Origin: Lithospermum erythrorhizon
Taxonomy: Eukaryota > Streptophyta > Magnoliopsida > Boraginales > Boraginaceae
Length of the DNA stretch: 64,000 nucleotides
Assembly (NCBI GenBank): GCA_019722365.1
Contig: JADFUC010001502.1
Span: 1-64,000, forward strand
Direction: 5' to 3'
This document shows positions 1 through 13,156 of this stretch, one piece after another. Positions within the stretch are counted from its first letter, which is position 1. Each line of letters starts with the position of its first letter. The notes under the pieces are model-generated. The model did not search any database, was not told where the DNA came from, and saw nothing but the letters and a program-made list of their open reading frames with translations. Position numbers and translations under genes: made by a program.

Positions 1-584
1 CTAGTTACGTATTGCTCTTTATCGCCATGACGCTACGTAACCCATAACCAACTAAGATTTATCATAAAATTCAATTATGGAAAAAGTCAACTAAAAGTCA
101 ACTATGTCAAAAACCCAAGAAATATCTCGAAGACTCAAATTTCTTACCTTAACTCAAGAATGTAATGGGGAGAATATTCTACAACCGATTTTTAGCCAGT
201 CGACAATCAAGAGAATGGAAGAAAATGTTCAAGGGGGGAAGAGCATGCTGGCCAAAAACAAGAAAAAGATGAAGATGATGAAGGCCGCGATGACAAAGGA
301 AGATAAGCACGCGAAGATATTTTAAAAAACCTCGAATCTGCCTCGGTTTTGTTTAATTCTCCGCTATCGTACTTAAATCTCCACGAACCCCATTTCAAAG
401 ATAAAATTTTCCCCGGCAAACACTACTAAATTATAAATGAAATTCGCCCAAAAAATCTTACTTAAATAATATCATCATCATCAAATAATTTATACTATCC
501 CCTGTCCCACCGACCGAAAATAATTTTTTTTTTTTCCGTAACTATTATACACCCGCATCCCATCATTCCGCCTCAACGACCTGT

Positions 585-720
585 GAATCAATACAAAGTC
601 TATGGTAATATTCCTCCCATGTCCACTGTGAATGGGGAAGAGCTTGGCAACAATCCCGTGGATGTCTATGCTCCGCCTTCACTGGGCCGACAAACCAAAC
701 ATTTCGCCATCACGAACTCA
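585..720 (-). pseudogene. Gypsy integrase zinc-finger remnant
   Basis: The minus strand reads PVKAEHRHPRDCCQALPHSQ, which parallels the gypsy integrase stretch that follows the HHCC zinc finger (family pattern VKAEHQ.P.GLLQPLPIP.W). It is downstream of the RT remnant in the element's own direction, as expected. Flanking integrase core motifs are not recognisable. Confidence 0.55.
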
Positions 721-1899
721 AAGAATTTCTCTCATTCCCTGCCACCAAAAAAGTCAACCTCAAATCCTTGTACATCTTTGTGCTACCAGGATGCATGCTA
801 TAAGAAGCATTATGAGCCTCACAAGAATCTCTTTCTTCAACTCATCCGAATCCGGTACACATAACCTGCCATCCATCCTGGGGAGACCCATTCTCACAAC
901 CGTAAAATCCTCTCTCATTCCCCATCCTTACTTCCCACCATTTTCAGAGTTTCTCATCTGTCACGCAACTCCAAGATACGATCAAAAGTACAGTCGAACC
1001 TTCATATAAACCAACAACTCACCATCATGCCACATCGCCTCAACTCCAGTCGTTTATCTCTCGCTGTCGCTGCTTCCCTTCCGACTGTGAGACTGCTACT
1101 ACATTCAAGCTTCCCCGGTGATATTCGACGCTACATCATAGTCGCCGAGCAATTCCATCCATCTCTCTCGCCTCTCAAGTTCAGTCTCTCTGGCTTGTGC
1201 ATTTTAATTTCGCGATCGCTGAAATCTTACATCTAACCCCATACAAGTACGCTTCCACAACTTCAATCCAAAACAATCGTTGCCAACTCTAGATAACGGG
1301 TCGGATAGTTCCTCTCATGGTTCCTCAACTGCCGAGAAAGATAAGAAATCACTCTCCCATTCGCATCAACACATAGCCCAACCCCAAGATCATCAGAGAT
1401 CACTTTAAACCTTTCCAGACTGGATTTGTAAAGCTAAAACCGTGCGTGAGTCAACTTTGCCTTCAACCTCAAACACCTCTCACACTCCTCATCCCAAATA
1501 AAGTGGAACTCCCTTCCTCGTCAACTCGATTACCTGAGTCTAATCAACGAGAAATTCCCCGAGCAAACCTCCCCCAGAATACCTCCAAATTAAACCTGGG
1601 AAGAAACTCCTCACCTCGGTCACACTCTGTAGGTCGCCTCTAATTACTCACATGTACCCTCCAATTCCTCCAGGTCCACACAAATATCTTCACCGACATA
1701 ACACCACCCAAGAACCGCACTTTCTCCAACTGTATTCACATTTACTAAACTTTATACAATTGGTGCCGCCAATATTCAACACAACTGTTAGTGTTTCCCT
1801 CGTAAGCCCTCCGCATCACCTCGAGTAGCATCGGTCATCAATAATAAACACAATCACAAATTTATCCAGCAACTCTGAAACACCCTGTCATTAACACCG

Positions 1900-2485
1900 C
1901 TGCATTAGTCAACCCAAACGGCATCACCATAAACTCATAATGCCTATACTGATCGAAGGCTGGATTTAAATTTCACCCTCCTTAATCCCTGCTAACTGAA
2001 ATCTGATCTCAACACCTTCAAAATACTCGCACCCTCAACTCGATCAAATAAATCATCTATCCTCGGAAACGGATAATCTGCTTCGATGGTCACTTTATTC
2101 AACTACCCGTAGTCGATACACAACCTCAACGCATTCATCTTTCTTTTCACCAAATGTAACCGGCGCATCTCTAATGGAGAAACACTCCGGTCCGACAAAC
2201 CCCTATCAAGTAGTTCTTTGAACCGAAGTTCAACTCTCTCAACCAAGGGAGCCATTCTATACGGGCGCACTAGAAATCGTGCGCACTTGAACTACCTCAA
2301 TCGCAACCCACTTCTCTCTAGCGGTAAAGCTCGGGCAACTCCTCCGGAAAAACATCGACATACTCACAAACAACTTGTACATCCTCTAACCTGGTTTCTT
2401 CTCTCTCTCCAAGTCGACCACATACCCCGTGACACTCAAAGACAACCTTCTTCATCAACTTCGGCCCAAGGTCGGTAAATAAAAC
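1900..2485 (-). pseudogene. Gypsy reverse transcriptase remnant
   Basis: On the minus strand the translated pieces match hallmark gypsy RT motifs in order: VVCEYVDVFPEELPEL near 2355-2400 (start of the RT domain), [19 protein letters not shown] near 2075-2130 (family consensus LCIDYRELNKVT) and HYEFMVMPFGLTNAA near 1910-1950 (consensus HYEFLVMPFGLTNAP). The pieces lie in different frames with internal stops, and the catalytic YxDD segment was not found intact. It is a dead copy. Confidence 0.8.
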
Positions 2486-3968
2486 TTGATGGCAAATCTT
2501 CCTATGTCCCTCAAACACAACATCAGGTCTACGCTACCCAAAAGAATTCCTTACGGTGTAGTCAATTTTGGCGCGATGTCTCCCCAACCAATCCATTCCC
2601 AAGATAAGCATCAAAATCTACCGACTAAACTCTAAGTAGATCCACAACTAACAATCGATTACTCACTCATGGACAATCTCTTATATACATGTCTAACTCA
2701 ACCGACTCTCCCAACCGGTGTCATAATACTGGGTGAACAAGTAAAGACCTGCACATAAAGGTAAAACATCCACAAAACTCCGGAAATAGAACGAAGAGCC
2801 CAATCAAAGCAATTCTAGCCTCTCAGATCAACAACAACAAGTGTGAATTGCCACGAATTCTGAGTGTCCATTGCCTCCTAATTATTCGGCCTTCCTCGCC
2901 AAAGACCGCATCGTCAAGTACTCCGCCGCCTCCCCTCGGTACTTCCAACTCCGCGACTCCTCCGCGGCCTCCAAATTCTCCTTCCGCTTCCCCTCATACC
3001 TTCCTCTCATACCGCGCTGCTGATGTACTGCCCGCCCCACTCGAATACTGGAGGACAATCTTCTGAGCATGCCAGTCTGCATCGCCGACATCGAAATCAA
3101 ATCATCTATCTTTTCTCGACAACTCAGATCCTATGGCCCACCTCGCCCACAAAACATCGGTCATCGCCGAACTGCGACACTCTCCGGCATCCACCAGATC
3201 TCGGCTGCATACCCGGAGCAAAAGAAGAAGTCGTAGAATAGCTCTGGGCGAACGGGTGCACTGAATGACTCGGTCGACGAGTAGTCGAAGGTCCTCCTCT
3301 CGAACCTCGAATTAGATGATCCACTGGCATCGACTACCTCCCCGTCAGACCTCTTCACCCTTCGACCAGTTCGCTAATTCATCTCTATTTCTAATGCAAG
3401 GTTTCTCAACTGGGTGAAAACTGCAGCTCATCATGATATATGATTAATCTCCCATATTTACCCATCTCGGAATCGTGAATCCCTCGCCTCGGCCTGGATG
3501 TACCTAACCATATCCATTCACACGCCTAATATGATTTTCGTTATAACCATTCACCTCAATTCTATGCTTTAAAGACAATTTTATCGATAAGAACGGTTAT
3601 CCATTAAACGCAAAAATATTATTAAAAAATAAAGATTGGTTCCCTCAATTAAGGCAATAACATGCGAACAAGATAGCTACCTAAGTAATGAAATTAGAAT
3701 GTCCAGTGAAGACATGAAGTTAAAAATGAAAATATTTAATTGGATTAATTGAATACTTAAAAATTAAAATATTATTCCCAAGATAAAGTTTATGGTTATA
3801 GTATTTATGGAAAATTATATTTCAATTTTGGTAAATACATTTAATTGATTATCTTAATTTGGAAATTATTTGCCATGTCAATTTTCTATTATAAAAGAAT
3901 GTCAGTTTGGGCAAAATAAAGTTAATCAGAGCTAAAGAAAAAGTTGATAGCTGTACAAATTACGCATT

Positions 3969-4675
3969 AATGTCAATGTTATGTTTATCTTGACACTTAT
4001 GTTGAGTGCATCCGTCTTGTGTTTAGGTTATTTTTCACTTTATATTTTCTTCTAATTGTTCCAAGAATCTCACTACTTTTATATCAAAAATCTGCTTTTG
4101 TTTAGTTTTTAATGTTTTAAATTAACAAAATATCTCATTATTTTGATTTGAATAAAAGTATTATAATATTAATATATAATGGTCACGAAATAATACATTA
4201 TTTTATTTCAATGTTTAAAGGCTCTATACATCGTAATCTCGCATCAATCAATTTTTTTTTTTGCTATCACATAAAGAAAACTGATTTGAATTGTATTCTA
4301 CTACAATAATTTCAAAAAGCTATAAAGCTATGAAATTATTTTTCCAGATCACATAATATATCTTACACATCAATCCCAAGATATATTATACATCAATCCC
4401 AAATATATTTTTCTTCTTAGATTAACTAACACTTACTAAATTTATCATGTTTGCTCATGTTTCTTACAAAGTGCACTACAAATTTGACTACAAATCAAGG
4501 CGTAAAAGCTTAAATCCAACTTCAAAGTTAAGGGCTCGGGAACAAGATGTCGCGAAAATAACAATAACGCAAGGAAACCGCATCCTCGCTTCCAAACACC
4601 TAAGTTATTGTGAATCTTGTTGTCACTACATGTTATAAACCCATGAAATATATGCTCAAGAATGCAAGATCAATG
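3969..4675 (+). pseudogene. Cysteine-rich peptide gene, array copy 1 (broken)
   Basis: The signal-peptide exon (to 4026) is well kept, coding VNVMFILTLMLSASVLCL before a GTTATT donor, but its first codons including the ATG GAG of other copies are missing. The second exon starts near 4470; its acceptor CAG is changed to CAA and several indels destroy the frame. A TATA-like motif lies just upstream at about 3889. Confidence 0.7.
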
Positions 4676-5496
4676 TTTATTGGCACGATGTATTTTCATA
4701 AATAGTTAACAATAAGTGTTCAAGAATGCAAAGATCAATGTTTATCAAACAATGTATTTTCATAAATATTAACAACAAGTGAATTTTGATCTTGTAATAA
4801 TTGTTACGCAACTCTTATTGATTTATGCAAGTCATTTTTTATGTTTAGCGTCAAAGATAATGCTCTATATGCTTCATATGAATCTTGGAAACCTTACACT
4901 TTGAAGGACGCGCTTACATTTAAAGAACAATTTAATAATTTCTTATTCATATGCTTTGATATCCATATTTAATCCATTGTCAATTTATTAATATCCATAA
5001 AATTTAAGAACTAAACTTTTGAATCCTTAAAACTCATAACTCTTAGAGGAATCAATTTAAACTAATTTCAAGCCCAATGATAACTTGACGAGATTTTGCA
5101 GTAGTAATTAAAAACACTTTTAAACAGCCTAAAACTATTTTGGATATTTCCTCGAATTAAAAAGAGTGTTGATCTAGTATCTCTTCCTTTAATCACAATT
5201 TTCACTAATCGCGATGGATGGCCTCTTCATTTCTTTTGATTCAAGTTTATATCATTAACATTACTTTCGCTTTCACAAAACTTTGATAGCTCCTTAATTC
5301 AAGCACGCATCATCTTTTTCATAATTTTCACGAATTTTGATTTTGAAAGCCGAAAAGAAAGCCATTTTCATGGGAAACGTAGCGTTCTAACACCAATCCA
5401 AGGGTACGGGGATGTTATTAGATTTGATGGACTGGTCACACAACCCACCACGGGTCTTTCCATCACGTTTTGTCCTCACTCATGCGCTCAGTGGGA

Positions 5497-5578
5497 GACT
5501 TTCCAGTAGGTCATCCATCCCATAATATCTCCAGATTAAGCATGCTTAACTTTGGAGTTTTTATGAGATGAGCTTCCG
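5497..5578 (-). repeat. 5S-rRNA-derived segment, Cassandra-type TRIM LTR, unit 1
   Basis: On the minus strand the segment reads AACTCCAAAGTTAAGCATGC and then GGATGGATGACCTACTGG, matching plant 5S rRNA (AACTCCGAAGTTAAGCGTGC and GGATGGGTGACCTCCTGG) in order and spacing. That covers the region of the internal promoter's A box and C box; the intermediate element between them is altered. A 5S-derived core inside an LTR is the hallmark of Cassandra TRIM elements. LTR ends were not fixed; the surrounding element probably spans about 5390-5700. Confidence 0.7.
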
Positions 5579-6429
5579 AAAATAAGATTCATTAATCACT
5601 TGATAAATTCAATTCAAGTAAGAATTGCTCAAAATTCATCTTGGCTTAGTAATTCAAATCGGTTACAATTGCTACTTTCGGTTTAATTTCCTCGCGAATC
5701 GCTCATTTAATTCAGTTATTTTGTCACTCTCACAGACAGACGTTAATTTTTAACGATATCTTGATCTAAACTTAAATAAAAGATCTCTAGAATTTTCTAT
5801 GAATGATATAAAGAAAAGTGGGTTTAGGTACAACCTCATCAACCCACAACTAAAGGTCCGAGGTGTCATTGGTTTTGAAGCCGATTAGTCTAATTTCAAC
5901 CCAAAATTTATCGACCGAGTTTATGCTTTTCTCCAACCTGCCTAACCATATCCATTCACACGCCTAATATGATTTTCGTTGGTGTAACCATTCACCAATT
6001 CTAAGGTGAAAGATACCTTATTGTTGAAGAAACGTTATCCATTAAACGCAAAAAATATTATTAAAAAATAAAAAGATTTGTTCCCAATTTGGCAATAACA
6101 TGCTAACAAGATTGCTACCTAACTAATGTTGAATAATGAAATTAAAATGTCCAAAGTGAAGACATGTGAAGTTAAAAAATGAAAATATTTAATCGATTAA
6201 TCTGAATACTTAAAAATTAAACATTATTCCAAGATAAAGTTTCTTTTATGGTTATAGTATTTATGGAAAATTATATTTCAATTTTGGTAAATACATATTT
6301 AATTGATTATCTTAATTTGAAATTAATTTTACGTGCTATGTCAATTTTCTATTATAAAAGAATGCTGCTTGGGCAAAATAAGAATCGTGAAAGCGTTAAA
6401 AGTTGATAGTTGCATACAAAATTATTGCT

Positions 6430-7170
6430 ATGGAGAATGTCACGTTATGTTTATCTCGACACTTATGCTGAGTGTATCCGCCTTTGCGGTTTAGGTTATT
6501 TTTTACTTTATATTTTCTTCTTAATTGTTCCAAGAATCTCACCTACTTTTATATATCAAAATATGTTTGTTTAGTTTTTTTGCATGTTTTAACTGCAATA
6601 TTCATTATTTTGATTTGAATAAAAAGTATTATAATATTAATATATAACTGTCACTTAAATAATACACAACATATATATATACATTATTTATTTCAATGTT
6701 TAAAAGGTCGACATCGTAATCTCGAATCAATCAATCTTTTTTTTGCTATCGCTGGCTAAAGAAAACTGACATTTGAATTGTATTCTATCAATAATTTCAA
6801 AATAGTAATAAAGTTTTCTATGAAATTATTTTTCTATATCACATAATAACATTATATATTCACATCAACTCGAAGATATATTATACATCAATCCCAAGAT
6901 ATTTTCTTTTAGATTAACTAACACTTACTAAATTTATCATGTTTGCTCGTGCTCTTACGTGCAAGACTAAATTTGATCAATGAAATCATGTGAGCTAAAT
7001 CCAACTTCAAAAGAAGGGTTTGGGGAACGATAAAGTTGGAAAATAACATTGTGAAGGAAAACCGCATCCCCGCTTCCAAAACACCTGCTATTTGCCAGGA
7101 ATTTTATGAAAGTTGTCACTACTAATGCTATAAACCCATGAAATATGTGTTCAAGAACGAAAGATCAATG
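6430..7170 (+). pseudogene. Cysteine-rich peptide gene, array copy 2 (broken)
   Basis: The start ATGGAGAATGTC is present at 6430, but a one-base loss soon after shifts the signal-peptide frame into a stop. The second exon (from about 6965) lacks a clean acceptor and has further indels; of the six-cysteine core only fragments can be followed. Homology with the intact copy at 21926-22617 is clear along its length. Confidence 0.7.
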
Positions 7171-8024
7171 TTTACTGGGCACGATGTATTTTCATAAATA
7201 GCTAACAATAAGTGTTCTCAAGAATGCAAAGATCAATAAGCTTATCAATACTAAATGTATTTTCATAAATAGCTAACAATAAGGAATTTTGATCTTGTAA
7301 TAATCGTTACGCAACCTTTATTGATTTATACAAGTCATTTTTTATGTGTTTAGCTGCTTCTGTTGATAATGCTCTATATGCTTAATATGAATATTGGAAC
7401 CTTACACTTTGAAGGACGCGCTTTAATACATTTAAAGAACAATTTAATAATTTCTATTCATATGTTTTCGATATCCATATTTAACGATCAATATTACGAT
7501 ACACATCCATAAAATTTAAGAACTTTGAAACTTTTTGAATCCTTAAAAACTCATAACTCTTAGATGTAATCAATAATTTAAACCAATTTCAAGCCCAATG
7601 ATAACTTGATTTAGATTTTGTAGTAGTATAATTAAAACACTTTTAAACAAATTTCCAAAACTATTTTGATATTTCCCCAACAAAGAGTGTTTTCTCTTGA
7701 TCTAAGATCATCCTTTAATCACAATTTTCACTAATTGCGATAGATGGGTTTCATTTCTTTTGATTCAAGTTTACATCATTTAACATTACTTTTCGCTTTC
7801 ACAAAACTTGATAAGAGAGTCATTCTTAATTCAAGTACGCATCATCTTTTTCATAATTTTCACGACTTGATTTTTGTTTCAGGCAAGAAAGCGCCTATTT
7901 CTCTTCATTGGCAAACGTGAGGCAGTTCTACAATCCAAGGGTCCGAGGACGTATTAGATTCACGGATCGCCGCCGCCGAACGCCACCGGCTATTTTATCA
8001 CGTTTTGTCCTCACTCATGCGCCG

Positions 8025-8104
8025 TACTTTCCAAGAGGTCATCCATCCCATAATATCTCCAGATTACATGCTTAACTTTGGAGTTTTTATGAGATGTGCT
8101 TCCG
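8025..8104 (-). repeat. 5S-rRNA-derived segment, unit 2
   Basis: Same antisense 5S-like core as in unit 1, with the C-box side (ACTTTCCAAGAGGTCATCC on the plus strand) and the GTTAAG part preserved but a few bases deleted between them. Confidence 0.65.
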
Positions 8105-8950
8105 AAAATAAGATTCATTAATCACTTGATAACCAATTCGGCAAGCACTGCCTAAAATTCAATCGGTTTAGTAAATTCAAATCGGTTACAATTGCTACTT
8201 TCTATTTAATTTCCTCTTGCGAATCGCTCAGAAGTTTATTATTTTGTCACTCTCATAGACAAACGTAATTTTAACCATATTCGATCTAAACTTAAATAAA
8301 AGATGTCTATAATTTTCTAAGCGAATGATATATAAAGAAAAGTGGGTTTAGGTATTAACCTCATCAAACTATAATCCAAGGGTCCGAGGTGTCATCGAAT
8401 ATGCTTTAGCCGATTTGGGTCTAATTTCCTAAAATTATTTGAATTGAGTTATGCTTTCCAAACCCGCTCTTAACCATATCCATTCACACGCCAATATGAT
8501 TTTCGTTGGTGTAAATCCATTCACCTCAATTTAAGGCGAAGACAATTCTTATTGTTAGCAAATGGTTATCCATTAAACGCAAAAAATATTATTAAAAAAT
8601 AAATGATTTGTTCCCCCAATTTGGCACAATACGCTAACAAGATTGCTACCTAACTAATGTCAATAATGAAATTAAAATGTCAAACAAGACATGAAGTTAA
8701 AAATGAAAATATTTAATTGGATTAATTGAATACTTAAAAATTAAAATATTATTCCCAAGATAAAGTTTATGGTTATAGTATTTATGGAAAATTATATTTC
8801 AATTTTGGTAAATACATATTTAATTGATTATCTTAATTTGGAAATTAATTTATGTGCGATGTCAATTTTCTATTATAAAAGAATGTCGCTTTGGCAAAAT
8901 AAGAATCAGAGCTAAAAGAAAAGTTGATAGTCAGACAAAAATTACGCCGT

Positions 8951-9690
8951 ATGTCAATGTTATGTTTATTTCACAATTTATGTCGAGCGTATCCGTCTCT
9001 TTGTTTAGTTATTTTTCACTTTATATTTTCTTCTAATTGTTCCAAGAATCTCACTACTTTTATATCAAAAATATTGTTTGTTTAGTTTTTTTGTAATGTT
9101 TTAAATTAACAAAATACACTCATTATTTTGATTTGAATAAAAGTATTACAATATTAATATATAATGGTCACGAAATAATACACAACATATATACATTATT
9201 TATTTCAATGTTTAAAAGGTCGACATCATAATTCGTAATCAATCATCTTTTATACGCTTTCGCCACAGAAACCGATTTGAATTCAGATTCTACTACAATA
9301 ATTTCAAAAATAGTAATAAAGTTTTCTGGTGAAATTATTTTTTCATATCACATAACATTATATATCTTACAATATCAATCCCGAAGATATATTATACATC
9401 AATCCCGAAGTATATTTTCTTCTTTAGATTAACTAACACTTATTAAATTTATCATGTTTGCTCATGTTTCTTACAGGCAGACCAAATTTGATCAATGAAA
9501 TTGAAGGTAGGGAGCTAAATCCAACTTCAAAAGAAGGGTTTGGGAACAAGATAATGGAAAATAAATAATGTGAAGGAAACGATCCCCGCCTTCCAAAACA
9601 CCTAAGTTATTGTCATGGAATTCATGAAAGTTGTCACTACATGTTATAAAACCTATGAACATGTGTTCAAGAACGCAAAGACATCAATGT
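8951..9690 (+). pseudogene. Cysteine-rich peptide gene, array copy 3 (broken)
   Basis: The first exon is degraded. The second exon has a good acceptor (TTACAG, exon from 9477) and begins with the conserved RPNLINEIEGRELNPTSKEG, but runs into a TAA within about 35 codons and the cysteine region is shifted. The first 80 bases of this exon are identical to those of copy 5. Confidence 0.7.
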
Positions 9691-10547
9691 CTATCAGTAA
9701 CGATGTATTTTCATAAATAGCCAACAATTAGTGTTCAACAATGCAAAGATCAATAAGCGATTGACACAATGTATTTTCATAAATAGCTAACAATAAGTAC
9801 TTTTGATATTTGTAATAATTGTTATGCAACTCTTATTGATTTATACAAGTCGTTTTTTATGTGTTCAGCGTTTTCGCCGATATCGCCGATATGCTTAATA
9901 TGAATATCGGAAACCTTTACACTTTGGAAGGACGCGGCTAATACATTTAAAGAACAATTTAATAATTTCTTATTCATATGTTTCGATATCCATATTTACC
10001 CATCATTGTCAATTTAATACATCCATAAAATTTAAGAACTTTGAAACTTTTGAATCCTTAAAACTCATAACTCTTGTTTAATCAATAATTTAAACTAATT
10101 TCAAGCCCAATGATAACTTCACGAGATTTTAGTAGTAATTAAAACACTTTTAAACAGCCTAAACTATTTTGATATTTCGAACAAAAGAGTGTTTTCGATT
10201 TCCAAGATTATCCTTTAATCACAATTTCACTAATCAAGCGATGATGGCCTCTTTCATTTCTTTTGATTCAAGTTTACATCATTTAACATTACTTTTCTCG
10301 CCTTTCACAAAACTTTGATAAAGCAGAAATGCCCTTTTAATTCAAGCATGCATCATCTTTTCATAATTTTCACGAATTTTGATTTTGAAAGTTGAGGCAA
10401 GCGGGAGTCTATTTCTCTTCATGGGGCAAACGTAGGCAAGCCCACCAATCCAAGGATACGAGGATGTTATTAGATTTGATGAACTGGTCACACAACCCAC
10501 CACGGGTCTTTCCATCACGTTTTGTCCTCACTCATGCGCTCAGTGGG

Positions 10548-10629
10548 AGACTTTCCAGTAGGTCATCCATCCCATAATTGCCCGCATTAAGCACGCTAAC
10601 TTTGGAGTTCTACATGCATTTAGCTTCCG
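10548..10629 (-). repeat. 5S-rRNA-derived segment, unit 3
   Basis: Antisense 5S-like core; here the plus strand reads AAGCACGCTAACTTTGGAGT, in places closer to 5S rDNA than in other units. The upstream 100 bases are identical to those of unit 1. Confidence 0.65.
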
Positions 10630-11476
10630 AAAATAAGATTCATTAATCACTTGATAACCAATTCTTTAAGACCTGTTCAAAATTCATTCGGTTTAGTAAT
10701 TCAAATTAGTTACAATTCGTTACTTTCGGTTTAATTTCCTCGCGAATCGCTCATTTAATTCAGTTATTTTGTCACTCTCACAGACAGACGTTAATTTTAT
10801 TTTAACGATATCTTGATCTAAACTTAAATAAAAGATCTCTAGAATTTTCTATGAATGATATAAAGAAAAGTGGGTTTAGGGTATTAACCTCAACCCACAA
10901 TCCAAGGGTCCGAGGTGTTGGGTTGAATATGTTTTGAAGCCGATTTTGGGTCTAATTTCCTCAACCCAAAATTTATTGAATTGAGTTTATGTTTTCTCCA
11001 AACCCGTCCAACCATATCCATTCACATGCCTAATATGATTTTCGTTGGTGTAAATCCATTCACCTCAATTCTATAGTGAAAGATTAATTTTATTGTTAGC
11101 TAGAAATGGTTATCCATTAAACGCAAAAATATTATTAAAAATAAAATGATTTGTTCCCCAATTTGGCAACATGCTAACAAGATTAAGTACCTAACTAATG
11201 CTGAATAATGAAATTTTCAAATGTCCAAATAAGACATGAAGTTAAAATGAAAATATTTAATCGATTAATCGAATACTTAAAATTAAAACATTCCCAAGAT
11301 AAAGCTTTACGGTTATGATTTATGGAAAATTATATTTCAATATTTAATTGATTATCTTACTTGAAATTAATTTACGTGCCATGTCAATTTTCTATTATAA
11401 AAGAATTGGTTGGCAACAAGAACGAGAGCTAAAAGAAAAGTTGATAAATAAGTGACACAAAAATTACTGCTATTGA

Positions 11477-12227
11477 ATGTCAATGTTATGTTTATCTTGA
11501 CACTTATGTTGAGTGCATCCGTCTTGTGTTTAGGTTATTTTTCACTTTATATTTTCTTCTAATTGTTCCAAGAATCTCACTACTTTTATATCAAAAATAT
11601 TGTTTGTTTAGTTTTTTTGTAATGTTTTAAATTAACAAAATATTGACACTCATTATTTTGATTTGAATAAAAAGTATTATAATATTAATATATAATGGTC
11701 ACGAAATAATACACAACATATATATACATTATTTTATTTCAATGTTTAAAAGGTCAAATATCAGAATTCAGAATCAAGCAATCTTTTCTTTGCCTTCAGT
11801 TTTGGCTAAAGAAATCAATTGAATCAGATTCTACTACAATAAATTTCAAAAAAAATAGTTATAAGTTTTCAATGAAATTATTTTTCTATATCACATAATA
11901 ACATTATATATATTATACATCCATCCCGAAGATATATTATACATCAACTCGAAGTATTTTCTTCTTAGATTAACTAACACTTACTAAATTTATCATGCTC
12001 GTTTCATGTTTCTTACAGGCACTAAATTGATCAATGAAATCAAGGTAGGGAGTTAAATCCAACTTCATAAGAAGGATTGGGGAACAATATAAGCGTGAAA
12101 ATAACACACGCGGCGAAAACTAGATCCTCGCTTCCAAAACACCTAAGTTATCATTGCACCTACGAAAGTTGTCACTACATGTTATAAACCTAAGGAAATA
12201 TGTGTTCAAGAATGCAAAGATCAATAA
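11477..12227 (+). pseudogene. Cysteine-rich peptide gene, array copy 4 (broken)
   Basis: The signal-peptide exon is nearly identical to copy 1 (VNVMFILTLMLSASVLCL) with an altered start region. The second exon has an acceptor CAG but a deletion puts it out of frame with a stop after about a dozen codons. The 3' end keeps the TGCAAAGATCAATAA terminal codons. Confidence 0.7.
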
Positions 12228-13073
12228 GATTGACACGATGTATTTTCATAAATATTAACAATAAGTGTTCAAGAATGCATCAATGTCGATCGACACAACG
12301 TATTTTCATAAATAAATAACACAAGTGGACTTTTGATATTTGTAATTGTTATGCAACTCTTATTGATTTTATACAAGTCGCTTTTTTTATGTGTTTGAAG
12401 TCAGTTGATACGCTCTATATGCTTAATATGAATATCGGGAAAACCTTTACACTTGAAGGACGCCAGTTAATACATTTAAAGAACAATTTAATAATTTCTT
12501 TATCCATATAAGCTGATATCCATATTTAATCTATCATTGTTGATGACACATCCATAAATTTAAGAACTTTGAAACTTTTGAATCCTTAAAAACTCATAAC
12601 TCTTAGTTGAATCAATAATTTAAACTAATTTCGCCCAATGATAACTCACGAGATTTTCAGAGTAGTAATTAAAAACAACACTTTTAAACAGCCTAAAACT
12701 ATTTTGATATTTCCCGAACAAAAGAGTTGTTTTCTTGATCTAGTATCATCCTTTAATCACAATTTTCACTAATCATGATAGACGGCCTCTCTTCATTTCT
12801 TTCGATTCAAGTTTACATCATTTAACATTACTTTTCAGCCACAAAACTTTGATAAGAGAGCTGCCCTTAATTCAAGCATGCATCATCTTTTTCATAATTT
12901 TTAAATTTTGGATTTTGAAAGTCGAAAGCAGCGCCTATTTTCTCTTCACGTGGGCAAACGCAGTGCTTCCACCAATCCAAGCGGTCCGACGTTATTAGAT
13001 TTGATGGACCTGGTCACACAACCCACCACGGGTCTTTCCATCACGTTTTGTCCTCACTCATGCGCTCAGTGGG

Positions 13074-13156
13074 AGACTTTCCAGTAGGTCATCCATCCCA
13101 TAATATCTCCAGATTAAGCATGCTTAACTTTGGAGTTTTTATGAGATGAGCTTCCG
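13074..13156 (-). repeat. 5S-rRNA-derived segment, unit 4
   Basis: Antisense 5S-like core identical to that of unit 1, within a block of about 200 identical bases shared by these two non-adjacent units. Confidence 0.65.

Larger units (their letters stand above)
1..3430 (-). mobile_element. Degenerate Ty3/gypsy LTR retrotransposon, minus strand
   Basis: Reading the minus strand from high to low coordinates gives the order expected of a gypsy element: a charged gag-like stretch (about 2850-3360), the start of reverse transcriptase (about 2340-2480), the RT core (about 1900-2130) and an integrase zinc-finger segment (about 590-710). All are broken by frameshifts and stops and no long open frame survives. 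I did not find LTRs, so the borders are approximate; the right end is placed where the tandem array begins. The stretch between the recognisable domains shows only short meaningless frames. Confidence 0.75.

Noticed and set aside
583..1643. Several overlapping plus-strand open frames of 65-125 codons
   Set aside because: They lie opposite the decayed gypsy element, whose minus-strand motifs explain the sequence; the plus-strand proteins have no recognisable features.
5497..5578. Functional 5S rRNA genes in the array
   Set aside because: Only about 80 bases resemble 5S rRNA, the element between the A and C boxes is altered and the ends are missing; a Cassandra-type LTR explains it better.
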